From Flectobacillus sp. BAB-3569 (GTDB lineage Bacteria; Bacteroidota; Bacteroidia; Cytophagales; Spirosomataceae): a stretch of DNA of 64,000 bases. The stretch lies in contig NZ_NJFZ01000009.1 in assembly GCF_002270355.1 (NCBI RefSeq), positions 1 to 64,000 on the forward strand, given 5' to 3'. Below, in pieces: positions 25,801 through 34,674 of the stretch (positions are counted from its first letter, which is position 1; each line of letters starts with the position of its first letter). Both the position numbers and the translations under genes were made by a program. The notes beneath the pieces were generated by a model. The model had not been told where the DNA came from and made no database searches. It saw only the letters and a program-made list of their open reading frames with translations.

Positions 25801-26329
25801 CATTTTCGAATACTTCTTCTTGTTTCTCCCTCTTTTTCATGCTTGCTTTGATTTGTGCTACTAAATTGCGGTAGGTAAAAAAGTAAAAGAACATCCCTTT
25901 TTCGGCACGATTAAGCTTGTATTTTCCAGAGGTATAAACCGATAGTGTGTATTTTTCTATTCCCAAAATCCTTTCTAAGTCTTCAAACTTTAGTTTTTGC
26001 TGTGCCATTTTATCCAAAATCCACTGAGCATCTACTACGTCAGTATTTGTTGGAATAAAAAGTTTGACGCCAATACGTAACCTTCTTCCATATAAAAATG
26101 GACTAAAAACTTCTTCTGTAACCTTCACCAAAACTTCTTTGATATTGGGTTCATTTTCTTCTTTTTGGAGCTGACTTGTTTGAATGATTATCTCATGCTC
26201 CGTGACTTTCATGGTTTTAAATAACACATGATGTTTTTTCATTTGAGTTATGGCTCTTTCCTCAAGAGCGGATTTGAGGGTCGAGCTCAGATGCTCAAAG
26301 CGATGTAAATTGTCGAACTTAGGTGTCAT
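25760..26329 (-). CDS. Hypothetical protein whose 3' end runs antisense into tRNA-Arg
   Basis: A 189-residue soluble protein, start ATG at 26329. I do not recognise the family. The middle has a beta-rich part (RRLRIGVKLFIPTNTDVVDA) and a possible helix-turn-helix-like region (KFEDLERILGIEKYTLSVYT), then a basic tail (IKASMKKREKQEEVFENVV). The last 13 codons (APAGIEPASNV and flank) are simply the reverse complement of the tRNA 3' half. The natural C-terminus therefore either truly overlaps the tRNA by 41 bases or the original stop has been lost, as happens when an element inserts at a tRNA. Upstream, 26330-26767 is empty. Confidence 0.55.
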   Translation of the reverse strand: MTPKFDNLHRFEHLSSTLKSALEERAITQMKKHHVLFKTMKVTEHEIIIQTSQLQKEENEPNIKEVLVKVTEEVFSPFLYGRRLRIGVKLFIPTNTDVVDAQWILDKMAQQKLKFEDLERILGIEKYTLSVYTSGKYKLNRAEKGMFFYFFTYRNLVAQIKASMKKREKQEEVFENVVAPAGIEPASNV

Positions 26330-26767
26330 AATAGTACACAATAGTGGGAATTTAATAAATTAGAGAGAATACTACCTTATTGAAAAATGTGAAACTAAAA
26401 TAAATTGAGTTTGAGATACTGAATTAAAAGTGGTAGAATTTTGAATTTGTTGATTGTTTTTATCGAAAAAACATAAAAAATGTAGCTTTCAGAGAGGAAA
26501 AATGATATTTGGGTGTGTTTGGATAACTCGATAGAAATATTGATAGGATAAAGTTACAAAACTTTGGATAAAAAAAGTAATTATACTCAATTTTTTGAAG
26601 ATTCAGTTTTTAGCTACCTAATCAACTGCATCAAGTTTGGGAAAAATGAAAAAATAAGGCTCTGATAGTCACATTATTAAATACTTTTTTAGGAAAAATT
26701 ACAACTTCGTTCCAACCTTCCGTTGATTTTACGCACTCTTTAAAGCAAAACAAATCAACACAACATT
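26330..26767. other. 438-bp gene-free, AT-rich intergenic stretch
   Basis: This lies between two divergent genes. I see no ORF with family features, no strong hairpin and no TAnnTTTG box at a useful distance from either start. Confidence 0.5.
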
Positions 26768-27466
26768 ATGAAAAAATACCTTTTTAGTATCATCGCTGCG
26801 GCTACTTTGATGTCTTGTTCTGACAATGATAGCTTTCCTACACGCTTCGTTTTATCTGATAAATTTACGACAAACAGTCAAGGTTGGGTAGGTGATTTTG
26901 CAGATTATCCAACAACCGATTCTGTGTTTTATGAGTTGAGCTACAGCCATACCAAACTACCTGCACCTCTGGATACAGCAAAAAAAGCTCTACGAATTTC
27001 AGGAAATAATCATAGCGATGATTTATTTATGTTCTTGAAAAAGAAAGTAACAGGTCTTAAACCTAATCAGACGTACAATGCCAAATTTGAGGTGGAGTTT
27101 GCAAGTACAGTACCTAACGGTATGATGGGAGTGGGTGGTTCGCCAGGCGAGAGTGTGTATTTCGGAGCAGGATTTAGCGCAATCGAACCAAAAAAAGAGG
27201 TTGATAACGGCTATTACAGAATCAAAAATGTAGGAAAAATTTCACAAGCTGCGGACGGCAAAGACATGAAAGTAATGGGAAATGTAGCGAATGGAACCGA
27301 CAAAAATCAATATACCTTGGTTAAACGTTCGGGAACATTTACGGGTAAAACCGACGCTCAAGGACAATTATGGTTGATGATTGGTACCGACTCGGGCTTT
27401 GAAGCTACTACAACTTTGTACTACACTGGTGTAAATGTAGAGTTTATAGAGGTGACAAATCAGTAG
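26768..27466 (+). CDS. Lipoprotein of unknown function
   Basis: A 232-residue protein with a clear lipobox: MKKYLFSIIAAATLMSCSDN, the lipidated Cys at residue 17. The mature protein is predicted beta-rich (LRISGNNHSDDLFMFLKKKV, YNAKFEVEFASTVPNGMMGV, GQLWLMIGTDSGFEATTTLY), reminiscent of a jelly-roll or carbohydrate-binding-type sandwich, although no family can be named with certainty. A surface or periplasmic location is inferred. It converges on the ebo cluster, with a perfect bidirectional hairpin in between. Confidence 0.75.
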   Translation: MKKYLFSIIAAATLMSCSDNDSFPTRFVLSDKFTTNSQGWVGDFADYPTTDSVFYELSYSHTKLPAPLDTAKKALRISGNNHSDDLFMFLKKKVTGLKPNQTYNAKFEVEFASTVPNGMMGVGGSPGESVYFGAGFSAIEPKKEVDNGYYRIKNVGKISQAADGKDMKVMGNVANGTDKNQYTLVKRSGTFTGKTDAQGQLWLMIGTDSGFEATTTLYYTGVNVEFIEVTNQ

Positions 27467-27480
27467 TTTTAAATGATTTT

Positions 27481-27514
27481 ACTGAGCGATTGTGTTGTTT
27501 TTCAATCGCTCAGT
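27481..27514. terminator. Bidirectional terminator hairpin between lipoprotein gene and eboF
   Basis: ACTGAGCGATTG (27481-27492) pairs perfectly over 12 bp with CAATCGCTCAGT (27503-27514). The stops of the two convergent genes lie 14 bp and 9 bp away. Confidence 0.75.
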
Positions 27515-27523
27515 AAGATTTTA

Positions 27524-28891
27524 TTAGTTTACCAAGTGTTCCCAAATGACTTGATAAACTTCAGTAGCATCGATTTCCTTTTTGTCGATTGCTTTGTCTG
27601 TTACAAGGATTGGATAATATTCTTTACCAATATTGATACCACCATGCGAGCCTCTTACCAGTGTGGCATCCAATGGGATAACATCCATTAGATATCTGAA
27701 TCCAAGTAATTTACGCGCAAGTTTATAAGCAGCGCGTAACTTAATCAAAGGATTTTTAGGATTCATAAACATCTCAACTGGGTCATACCCTGGCTTGCGG
27801 TGAATATCCACCAAACGGGCATAGTCAGGTGCTACTGCATCGTCGAACCAATAGTAATAGGTAAACCAGCTATCTGCGTCGGCCATTAAGACAAAATCGC
27901 CTGAGCGCTCGTGGTTAAGATGATAATCTTTTTTGGTATTTTCGTCTAAAACTAAGGCTACCCCAGCAATATTATTTAAGATTGTTCTTGCCTTTTCAAG
28001 CTGTGTTTTGTCGTTGACATACACGTGTGCTATTTGATGATCGGCGACTGCAAAAGCTTTTGAAGCGCCCGCATCTAATAGCTCCAAACCTTTTTCTACA
28101 CGTACATTGATTAAGTTATTTTCTCTTAAAATACGATTGATATGGATTGGATTGTTGACCGTATTGATACCATATTCAGAAAGTAAAATGATATTACAAT
28201 CTTTTTGGCGATAATGCGTCACTAAATCTTTCACCAACTTATCTACTTCACCCAATTCTTTATGAATTTTCGTGAAATCAACCCCATATTTTTGTAAACA
28301 ATAATCCAAATGTGGGAGGTAGATTAAGGTCAACGTAGGGTCATGTTTTTTGTCTACCCAAACAGAAGCATCGGCTATCCATTTCGAAGATTTAAGGTTG
28401 GCATTGGGACCCCAAAAGTTGAAAAGTGGAAATGTTCCGAGTTCAGCTTGTAGCTCATCTCTCAAACTTGAAGGATGCGAATAACAGTCGGGCGCTTTTA
28501 CACCATCAGCATGATATTGAGGTCTTGGTGTTACTGAATAATCGGCAGTTGAATACATATTATACCACCAAAACATCTTTGAGCAAGTAAAGTTGGAGTC
28601 TAATTTTTTGGCAGCGTCCCAGATTTTTTCTGACTGTACCAACTTATTAGATTGTTTCCAAAACTTTACCTCAGATTCAGTACGATCATACCAACCATTA
28701 CCTACGATTCCATGTTCTGTAGGGAATTTGCCTGTTACATAAGTACTTTGTGCTGTGGTAGTTACCGCAGGAAGTACAGGTTTGATATGGGTAAAATGAT
28801 GATCTTCAAAATACTTTTTCAAAAATGGTGTATGTTCACCAATTACGCTGGTGCTAAGCCCAACTATATCAATAACAACAGTTTTTTTCAT
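27524..28891 (-). CDS. eboF: EboF-type nucleotide pyrophosphatase/phosphodiesterase-family protein
   Basis: A 455-residue member of the alkaline-phosphatase superfamily (type I phosphodiesterase/nucleotide pyrophosphatase domain). Metal and nucleophile region: MKKTVVIDIVGLSTSVIGEH and VLPAVTTTAQSTYVTGKFPT, where a Thr or Ser would be the nucleophile. Further metal-ligand segments are LTLIYLPHLDYCLQKYG, ILLSEYGINTV and the C-terminal LVRGSHGGINIGKEYYPILV. No signal peptide is present. It is the last gene of a complete six-gene ebo cluster and starts 33 bp after eboE. In cyanobacteria and other bacteria these genes are co-conserved and needed for periplasmic delivery of secondary-metabolite precursors (scytonemin in Nostoc). 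The reaction it catalyses is not known. Confidence 0.88.
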   Translation of the reverse strand: MKKTVVIDIVGLSTSVIGEHTPFLKKYFEDHHFTHIKPVLPAVTTTAQSTYVTGKFPTEHGIVGNGWYDRTESEVKFWKQSNKLVQSEKIWDAAKKLDSNFTCSKMFWWYNMYSTADYSVTPRPQYHADGVKAPDCYSHPSSLRDELQAELGTFPLFNFWGPNANLKSSKWIADASVWVDKKHDPTLTLIYLPHLDYCLQKYGVDFTKIHKELGEVDKLVKDLVTHYRQKDCNIILLSEYGINTVNNPIHINRILRENNLINVRVEKGLELLDAGASKAFAVADHQIAHVYVNDKTQLEKARTILNNIAGVALVLDENTKKDYHLNHERSGDFVLMADADSWFTYYYWFDDAVAPDYARLVDIHRKPGYDPVEMFMNPKNPLIKLRAAYKLARKLLGFRYLMDVIPLDATLVRGSHGGINIGKEYYPILVTDKAIDKKEIDATEVYQVIWEHLVN

Positions 28892-28924
28892 ATTTCTAAA
28901 AAATTGGGAGCAATGAATTTAGGG

Positions 28925-30121
28925 CTAGACCAAGGTTTTTACCCAGGCGATTTCTCGAACAATAGAGTCATTTAATGGCGCCTGCACTTCTGCGGGCAAA
29001 ACGCCCCATGTATATGTTTCGATTTCGAGATGATTGGTGGCAGGCTTTTGTTTATGCAAAGCCAATGTTTCAACAATATCGTTTCTGGTTGATGACAAAA
29101 GTCCGTAATGTTCAATAAATAGAGGTACGTGGAAATGTACTCGCCATTCTTGATAAGACACTGTTTGAGCAGCGGTTAAGGCATCGCCAAGGTCAGTGAA
29201 TTTCTCAAAACTTCCATCTTCTTTTAACGCGACTACTTGGTGCAAATAGGTAGGTTCGTTGTATTGTGCCAAAGCTGCGAGTTTTTCCACTTTTTGCTCA
29301 TCAAATACTACTCGAATCGCTGAACTAACCTGAAACTTGCCAATTTTAATCCCTAATTCCGCTAGTTTTGCCAAAGCCGCTTCAGGCTTTTCGTAGCTTA
29401 CTGCAAAATGGCAAATATCATAGCATAGTTGGACATGCGTATGAATTAGGTCTTCTATTTGTTTGTCTGTCAGGTTCTTATCTTTAAAATGTTCTTTGGC
29501 TGTTGGCAGTAATATATGTTGATACCAGTCGATGAACTCAGCCGAATTTTCTAAGATACCATCTGGTTCTGGTTCTATATCCAAGTGTAATATTTTGCCC
29601 GTCGTTTGCTGAATTTCAGCCAGTTTTTCAACTACTTGTAAAATATGCGTCGTCGAAATAGCAATAGCATCAGCCAGTTTTTGAGGCGTTTCCCACCAAT
29701 AACGATAGGAGAGAGGCGAGGTCGAAATCCCACCTTCTTGCATATCGGTTGGTAAAATGTCAGCCAATATTTCAAACATTCGGATGGTATAATCACGACG
29801 ATTGGTGGTAGTCCAGTCAGGTGCATGAACTTGGTCTTTTACTACAGCATCATGAAAATCTCCATAAGGAAATCCATTCATCGTGAATACATAACAATTT
29901 TGCTCAGATAGCCAATTTTTGAAAGTTTCAAGATGATCTTTTTGACTTAAATCAATACTCGCCTGATTAGCTAATCGTAAGCCAATTCCCATCGGTGCAT
30001 CAGGGCTTACCTGTTGTTTGATTATGGGAATACTATTTTGAAGTACCGAAAAATGATGTTGCCAATCTTCACCTGTATGGATATTGCTACAATAAGTCAA
30101 ATGACCATTGGGAGTTTTCAT
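28925..30121 (-). CDS. eboE: EboE-type TIM-barrel protein (metabolite traffic protein)
   Basis: A 398-residue protein of the xylose-isomerase-like TIM-barrel type. Pattern features are the N-terminal GHLTYCSNIHTGEDWQHHFS, the GIGLRLANQASIDLS strand, NGFPYGDFHDAVVKDQVHAP, the HLDIEPEPDGIL metal-ligand strand and VQLCYDICHFAVSYEKPEAA with further candidate ligands. It lacks a signal peptide. The gene ends 33 bp before eboF and begins 29 bp after eboD, consistent with one operon. The family is defined by its position in ebo clusters; the substrate is unknown, and an isomerase or endonuclease-like chemistry is only suggested by the fold. Confidence 0.88.
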   Translation of the reverse strand: MKTPNGHLTYCSNIHTGEDWQHHFSVLQNSIPIIKQQVSPDAPMGIGLRLANQASIDLSQKDHLETFKNWLSEQNCYVFTMNGFPYGDFHDAVVKDQVHAPDWTTTNRRDYTIRMFEILADILPTDMQEGGISTSPLSYRYWWETPQKLADAIAISTTHILQVVEKLAEIQQTTGKILHLDIEPEPDGILENSAEFIDWYQHILLPTAKEHFKDKNLTDKQIEDLIHTHVQLCYDICHFAVSYEKPEAALAKLAELGIKIGKFQVSSAIRVVFDEQKVEKLAALAQYNEPTYLHQVVALKEDGSFEKFTDLGDALTAAQTVSYQEWRVHFHVPLFIEHYGLLSSTRNDIVETLALHKQKPATNHLEIETYTWGVLPAEVQAPLNDSIVREIAWVKTLV

Positions 30122-30150
30122 GCTAGTTTATTGTTAATGTCCTAAAAGCC

Positions 30151-31305
30151 CTAAAATACACAAACCTTCGAAGCCAGATAATCTACGGCTTGTTTTACTA
30201 ATTCAAAATCTATCTCGTGAACTTCCTCGCCTTTGCCTAATGCTTTTAACAAAGTAATGGTTAATTGACCGCCAAGATGTTCTCTAAATTCATTTAAGCC
30301 TTTCCAAAGATTGATTTTATCGTTTTCAGCTAAGGCAGGGTGATATAGCTCAAAGCCTAAATTTTGTAAAAGTGTAATGATTCTCTGCAAATCATTTTCG
30401 GTTAAATCACCTTTGAGATGCGAATACACCGAATCCAAGGCAATACCAATCGCAACAGCTTCGCCGTGACGAATACTGAAATTGGTAAGATATTCTAACT
30501 TATGTGCAGCCCAATGTCCGAAATCTAAAGGTCTTGCTGAACCACTTTCAAATGGGTCGCCACTAGAGATATGCTGGACGTGCAATTCGGCACAACGGAA
30601 AATATGCTGGTACATGGCGTCCTCATCGCGATTTGCCAAAGCAAAAGCATGATCTTCGAGCCATGTGAAAAACGTCAAATCCTTGATTAAGGCTACTTTA
30701 ACGGCTTCTGCAATGCCCGAACGCCAATCACGGTCGTTGAGGGTTGTCAAGAAATTACTATCGTTGAACACTGCTACAGGGGGAGCAAATGTGCCTAAGA
30801 AGTTCTTTTTTCCGATATAGTTAATCCCATTTTTTACCCCAACTCCCGAATCATTCTGTGACAAAACCGTCGTTGGTATGCGGATATGCTTGACCCCACG
30901 ATGCGCCACCGCCGAAGCGTAGCCTGTCATGTCCAAAAACGCACCACCACCAATGGCAGCCACGAACGAATGGCGGTCGATACCATAAGTATCAATCGCT
31001 TCGAGAGCTTTGTCGAAATAACTAGGTTGATTTTTGACGATTTCTCCTCCTGGCAATACCAGAATATCTGAAGCAAGTTCAATGGCATCTTGGGTTGCAA
31101 AATAGTTACGAATGGCATCTTGCAAGTAAGGATGTGCCTCGGCAACGCCTTCGTCAATGAGAAAAAGTATTTTCTTTTTGAAGGTTGGACTACCGTAGTT
31201 ACGGAGAAAATCTATGAATAATGAGTTTTCAGGCGCAAATAAGTTTTTAGTAAATTGGATATTATAAGAAAATTGTACCTGAAAAGATTGCTGAATAACT
31301 GACAT
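30151..31305 (-). CDS. eboD: EboD-type 3-dehydroquinate-synthase-like protein
   Basis: A 384-residue sugar-phosphate cyclase homologue. The NAD-binding signature is GGGAFLDMTGYASAVAHRG (119 onward), then RIPTTVLSQNDSGVGVKNGI. Zinc-ligand positions of dehydroquinate synthase appear kept: the Glu of GIAEAVKVAL, the His of WAAHKLE and the His of RHGEAVAIGI. It probably binds NAD and zinc and cyclises a phosphorylated sugar, but the substrate in ebo clusters is not established. It differs from AroB proper in the first half and in its context (no aro genes nearby). The 270-bp gap to eboC upstream is filled with dispersed repeats, so the operon may be interrupted here or transcribed through. Confidence 0.88.
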   Translation of the reverse strand: MSVIQQSFQVQFSYNIQFTKNLFAPENSLFIDFLRNYGSPTFKKKILFLIDEGVAEAHPYLQDAIRNYFATQDAIELASDILVLPGGEIVKNQPSYFDKALEAIDTYGIDRHSFVAAIGGGAFLDMTGYASAVAHRGVKHIRIPTTVLSQNDSGVGVKNGINYIGKKNFLGTFAPPVAVFNDSNFLTTLNDRDWRSGIAEAVKVALIKDLTFFTWLEDHAFALANRDEDAMYQHIFRCAELHVQHISSGDPFESGSARPLDFGHWAAHKLEYLTNFSIRHGEAVAIGIALDSVYSHLKGDLTENDLQRIITLLQNLGFELYHPALAENDKINLWKGLNEFREHLGGQLTITLLKALGKGEEVHEIDFELVKQAVDYLASKVCVF

Positions 31306-31385
31306 TGAATTAAGATTTTAAGTCATTTAGTGCCTAAGAATACTTTCGGGCGCTAAGTCATACAATTAACATGTGGTGATTTTTA

Positions 31386-31575
31386 GTGATGAATCGTGAA
31401 TGATGAATTGTGAATTAAATTCAATTATTTGGCATTCGGCTTTCAGCTATGGGCTTTTCGGCAAAAATATTTCTTATGAATTCATAGAAGCTTTTCTACC
31501 TAATACGATAGCTGACTATTGATGAGTTAAGATATTAGTAATCATAAATTTGTACTCATAATTCATCATTCACAA
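31386..31575. repeat. Dispersed inverted-repeat region between eboC and eboD
   Basis: The outer arms are TAGTGATGAATCGTGAATGA (31386 onward) and TACTCATAATTCATCATTCACAATT (about 31553-31577), split here as ACTCATAATTCATCATTCAC. Inside lies a copy of the GGCATTCGGCTTTCAGC arm (31432 onward) with a TATGAATTCATA palindrome. The right arm abuts the eboC stop codon exactly. Confidence 0.7.
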
Positions 31576-32457
31576 TTACGTTACTGCAAACATTTTTGCC
31601 AAACGCATTGATAGTGGTAAAAGCAATACAACGATTAAGGTCTGAACAATATTTCCTGATAAACTCACCCAAGCGGCATCCATAATGATTAAGGATAATA
31701 CGCCTGCTTTTACAGCTTTTCCGATATTGGGACCTATAGGAAGTTGAATAGCTTTGAATAGTGGTTTTCCAATCAAATAAAGATGGATAGCTACCAAAAT
31801 AAATGTCAGCCAAAGTGTCCCTCTTGTAAAAGATACATACAACTGCGCCGAACTCACCAATAGATATAAAAGCGCTGCAAAGTATAGGATATTTTTACTT
31901 CCTCCATGTACCTCACCACGACTTACCATCGTAATTGCAGCAATATATATAACTGGAATAATGGCTAAATATTGGAAATCTTGCCATTGTTCGGGCATGA
32001 CACTCATACCTAGCAATAGGTTAAAACCTCTGCATAATCCCATGTTGATGGGACCTAAAAAGGAATGATGTTTTCCCCATTTGTCATAAACTAAGGCTGC
32101 AACAGCGGTTATTATCGCAAAGATGGCACTTAATGGACTTTGTAAATAGGCACTAATTACTCCGATTAGTAACAGAATACTTCCTAAAATGCTCGCCTCG
32201 GTAAGAGTCACTTTTTTGCTCGGAATCGCTCGTTCGGGGCGTTCGATAGCATCCAATTCGGCATCGAATACGTCGTTGAACACCACACCACCTCCATACA
32301 ATCCCAAGGTGGATATAGACAAGTATAGAACAGATTGTACATGAAAATAGTTTGTATCAAACACAAAGTGTACAATACTCATACCTGCCAAAATGTCTGC
32401 GACCGCCGTTATCATATTCGCCGGTCGCATGAGTTGTAAATAATATTTAAGTTTCAA
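31576..32457 (-). CDS. eboC: EboC-type UbiA-family prenyltransferase
   Basis: A 293-residue polytopic membrane protein with eight to nine helices. The UbiA aspartate-rich motif is NDVFDAELDAIERPERAIPS, which binds the prenyl-diphosphate magnesium. The second conserved region is AALVYDKWGKHHSFLGPINM, less aspartate-rich than in UbiA proper. The family transfers isoprenoid chains to aromatic or other acceptors; in ebo clusters the acceptor is unknown. The 272-bp gap to eboB and the 270-bp gap to eboD are both filled with repeat elements, unusual for an operon, but gene order and strand are those of the conserved cluster. Confidence 0.9.
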   Translation of the reverse strand: MKLKYYLQLMRPANMITAVADILAGMSIVHFVFDTNYFHVQSVLYLSISTLGLYGGGVVFNDVFDAELDAIERPERAIPSKKVTLTEASILGSILLLIGVISAYLQSPLSAIFAIITAVAALVYDKWGKHHSFLGPINMGLCRGFNLLLGMSVMPEQWQDFQYLAIIPVIYIAAITMVSRGEVHGGSKNILYFAALLYLLVSSAQLYVSFTRGTLWLTFILVAIHLYLIGKPLFKAIQLPIGPNIGKAVKAGVLSLIIMDAAWVSLSGNIVQTLIVVLLLPLSMRLAKMFAVT

Positions 32458-32494
32458 TTTGTCTATTAAAGAAGTTAAAAATAGAGAATCGCAT

Positions 32495-32710
32495 TAATGT
32501 GCTGTAGGCGATAAGCTGTAGGCATTATGCAAAAATTCGTGAGAAATACTTTTTGTTTATTTAGCCTAATGCGGGTAAAACAAAATTTTAGATTGTGCTT
32601 TAAGCTTTCAGGTAACGGCTTTCGGCGATGGGCTTTGGAAAAAAGCCTGTTTATGCTTATTAAAAACAATTAACACTCTTTGCCTTGTGCCTGTTGCCTT
32701 GTGCCTAAAA
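32495..32710. repeat. Dispersed inverted-repeat region between eboB and eboC
   Basis: It contains GCTGTAGGCGATAAGCTGTA..GGCATTATGC (32500-32530), a core with TCGTGAGAAATACTTTTTG shared with 55831-55850, the return arm CTTTCAGGTAACGGCTTTCG (about 32608), and a second family, TTTGCCTTGTGCCTGTTGCC (about 32679-32705). Confidence 0.7.
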
Positions 32711-32729
32711 TACAATTCATCACTCCTAC

Positions 32730-33749
32730 CTATCTAATCACTATCGCATTTTTATCAATACGTGGTTGTTGTCCTCCTCTCAAAATGGTATTTCCATTGA
32801 AAGTTTTACTTTGGTCAATAACCGTATTGTTCTCAAAATCCTCCACGTTGATTTGACCACTTTGTGCAAATGCGTCGATGGCATTTTGATAAGTAACCAT
32901 TTTGATGTCATGGTCCGAAATGCCTTTCATTTTCATCAAAGCGGCAGTTTTGGCAACGGCAAGTGGGTCGCTAATACCCCAGTCAGCCGCAGAATTAATC
33001 ATGATTCTTTCAGAGCCATATTGTTTTACAATTTCTACCATTCTTTCGTTACCCATTTTGGTAAATGGATAAATCGTAAATGCTGCGTAGAAACCTTGGT
33101 CGAGCACACTTTTTACGGTTTCCTCATTGTTGTGATCAATGATTACCATGTTGGGAGCAATACCATGTTCGAGCGCAATAGCCATACTACGCTCGGTACC
33201 TTTGCGTTTATCGCGGTGTGGCGTGTGAACTTGTACGGGTAAATTAGCTTCTTTGGCTAAATCTAATTGCCAACGATAATACTTTTCTTCTGCGGGAGTT
33301 TGGTCATCAAAACCAATTTCTCCAACACCAACCACGCCTTCTTTGTAAAGATATAGTGGCAAAATCTCCATGACTTGTTCTGCCAAGGGTTCGTTGTTGG
33401 CTTCGCGAGAATTAAGCCCGATGGTACAATAATGTTTGATACCAAATTGTGACGAGCGGAATCTTTCCCAACCTACCAGACTGCTAAAGTAATCTTTGAA
33501 TGTCGCCAAACCTGTGCGGGGTTGTCCTAACCAAAAAGCAGGTTCGATAATCGCCACAACACCAGCGTCGGCTAAGGCTTGGTAGTCGTCGGTCGTACGT
33601 GAAGTCATGTGGATATGAGGGTCAAAAAACTTCATATCCTTTATATAATCCATGAAATTGGCCTGCACGTGTTGTGCAGTTACTTTCTCCTCTGCCGAAC
33701 CTTCAAAGTGCGAAGGATTTTGTTGTATTTCTGAATGTTTATTACACAT
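32730..33749 (-). CDS. eboB: EboB-type TatD-like metal-dependent hydrolase
   Basis: A 339-residue amidohydrolase-superfamily protein. Metal ligands are visible in order: KFFDPHIHMTSRTTDDY (HxH), GVVGVGEIGFDDQ (Glu), LPVQVHTPHRDKRKG (His) and MVIIDHNNEETVKSV (His). The C-terminal Asp is probably in INSAADWGISDPLAV. TatD relatives are metal-dependent nucleases or hydrolases; the ebo version forms its own subfamily and its substrate is unknown. Residues 1-30 (MCNKHSEIQQNPSHFEGSAE) are outside the barrel, so an internal start at MDYIKDMKFF is possible. It follows eboA by 70 bp. Confidence 0.88.
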   Translation of the reverse strand: MCNKHSEIQQNPSHFEGSAEEKVTAQHVQANFMDYIKDMKFFDPHIHMTSRTTDDYQALADAGVVAIIEPAFWLGQPRTGLATFKDYFSSLVGWERFRSSQFGIKHYCTIGLNSREANNEPLAEQVMEILPLYLYKEGVVGVGEIGFDDQTPAEEKYYRWQLDLAKEANLPVQVHTPHRDKRKGTERSMAIALEHGIAPNMVIIDHNNEETVKSVLDQGFYAAFTIYPFTKMGNERMVEIVKQYGSERIMINSAADWGISDPLAVAKTAALMKMKGISDHDIKMVTYQNAIDAFAQSGQINVEDFENNTVIDQSKTFNGNTILRGGQQPRIDKNAIVIR

Positions 33750-33819
33750 AATCGAATGAGTGGATTGAAAATGAGTGAGTTAGTGAGTTACTTGCGTTTC
33801 CTTCTTATCTTTTGAGTCA

Positions 33820-34674
33820 CTACACATAACACAGTTGATGAACCTCCAATTGCTTCCAGCTAAATTGTCCTTTTTGCACAGAAGCTCGTAATTGAGGGTA
33901 ATTTTCTAACAAACTTTCAGCACCAGGAAATGATGTTTCGGAGCATACCAAAGCTGCTGCTGTTTGATTTTGGATGTCATTTGACAGAAAAAGTTTATCC
34001 AAATCAGCCAAAATTGTATCATTCATAAAATTGATTACCAAACGCCATACTTGTGCAGGCACTTTGCGGTCGGCTGCCCAGCGCTCATGCGCAAAGTCTG
34101 AAAGTGTTTCAGCAAGTTTGCGGTTAGCACGTTTTTCCAAGCCTACAATCAAATGAATAGGTTTATCATTAAAAATACATTTTAGCACCAATTGATTCCA
34201 TGCTAGTTCTGAAAAATGTAGAAAAGGGTAAGGATTGCCAAATCCGATAGCATCAAAAACGACGCCCATATTAGAGCGAACAGCCTCTGTGGCTCTAAAA
34301 AGCCATTTCTCTGGATAGGACAATACAGGCAAGGCCGAATAAAGCGCTACTAATTCATTGATTTCGGCGGTATCAAAAAGCGTTTCTATATTTTTGACAT
34401 ATTCTTCACTTTGTTCGCTTGGAATATGCAATAGCAGATAAACACGTACCAATCTTTCTAAAGTCCATTCTTCAATTTGCCAATCTGGTACAACCGAATG
34501 AATTACCTTTTCGTCGACACGAATTGCTACTTTGCGAATAAATCTAGGCGCTGAAACAAAGGCTATTTGAATCGCTTTTACATCAGAATTAGCCTTAGTT
34601 TTAACCCACTCTAATTCTTTCTCATTTGCTGTGGCCTCAATAGCACTGAATAGTATATGTTGGATAGACGTCAT
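33820..34674 (-). CDS. eboA: EboA-domain protein, first gene of ebo cluster
   Basis: A 284-residue mostly helical protein matching the EboA family: a long alpha-solenoid-like fold with LERLVRVYLLLHIPSEQSEE, NELVALYSALPVLSYPEKWL then FRATEAVRSNMGVVFDAI, FSELAWNQLVLKCIFNDKPI and ERWAADRKVPAQVWRLVINF. No catalytic motif is known; a scaffold or binding role is usually supposed. It is the promoter-proximal gene of the six-gene set (eboA-B-C-D-E-F). No TAnnTTTG box was found within 180 bp upstream, so the promoter remains undefined. Upstream lie repeat arms (34872-34975) and the tandem duplication at 35164-35337. Confidence 0.88.
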   Translation of the reverse strand: MTSIQHILFSAIEATANEKELEWVKTKANSDVKAIQIAFVSAPRFIRKVAIRVDEKVIHSVVPDWQIEEWTLERLVRVYLLLHIPSEQSEEYVKNIETLFDTAEINELVALYSALPVLSYPEKWLFRATEAVRSNMGVVFDAIGFGNPYPFLHFSELAWNQLVLKCIFNDKPIHLIVGLEKRANRKLAETLSDFAHERWAADRKVPAQVWRLVINFMNDTILADLDKLFLSNDIQNQTAAALVCSETSFPGAESLLENYPQLRASVQKGQFSWKQLEVHQLCYV

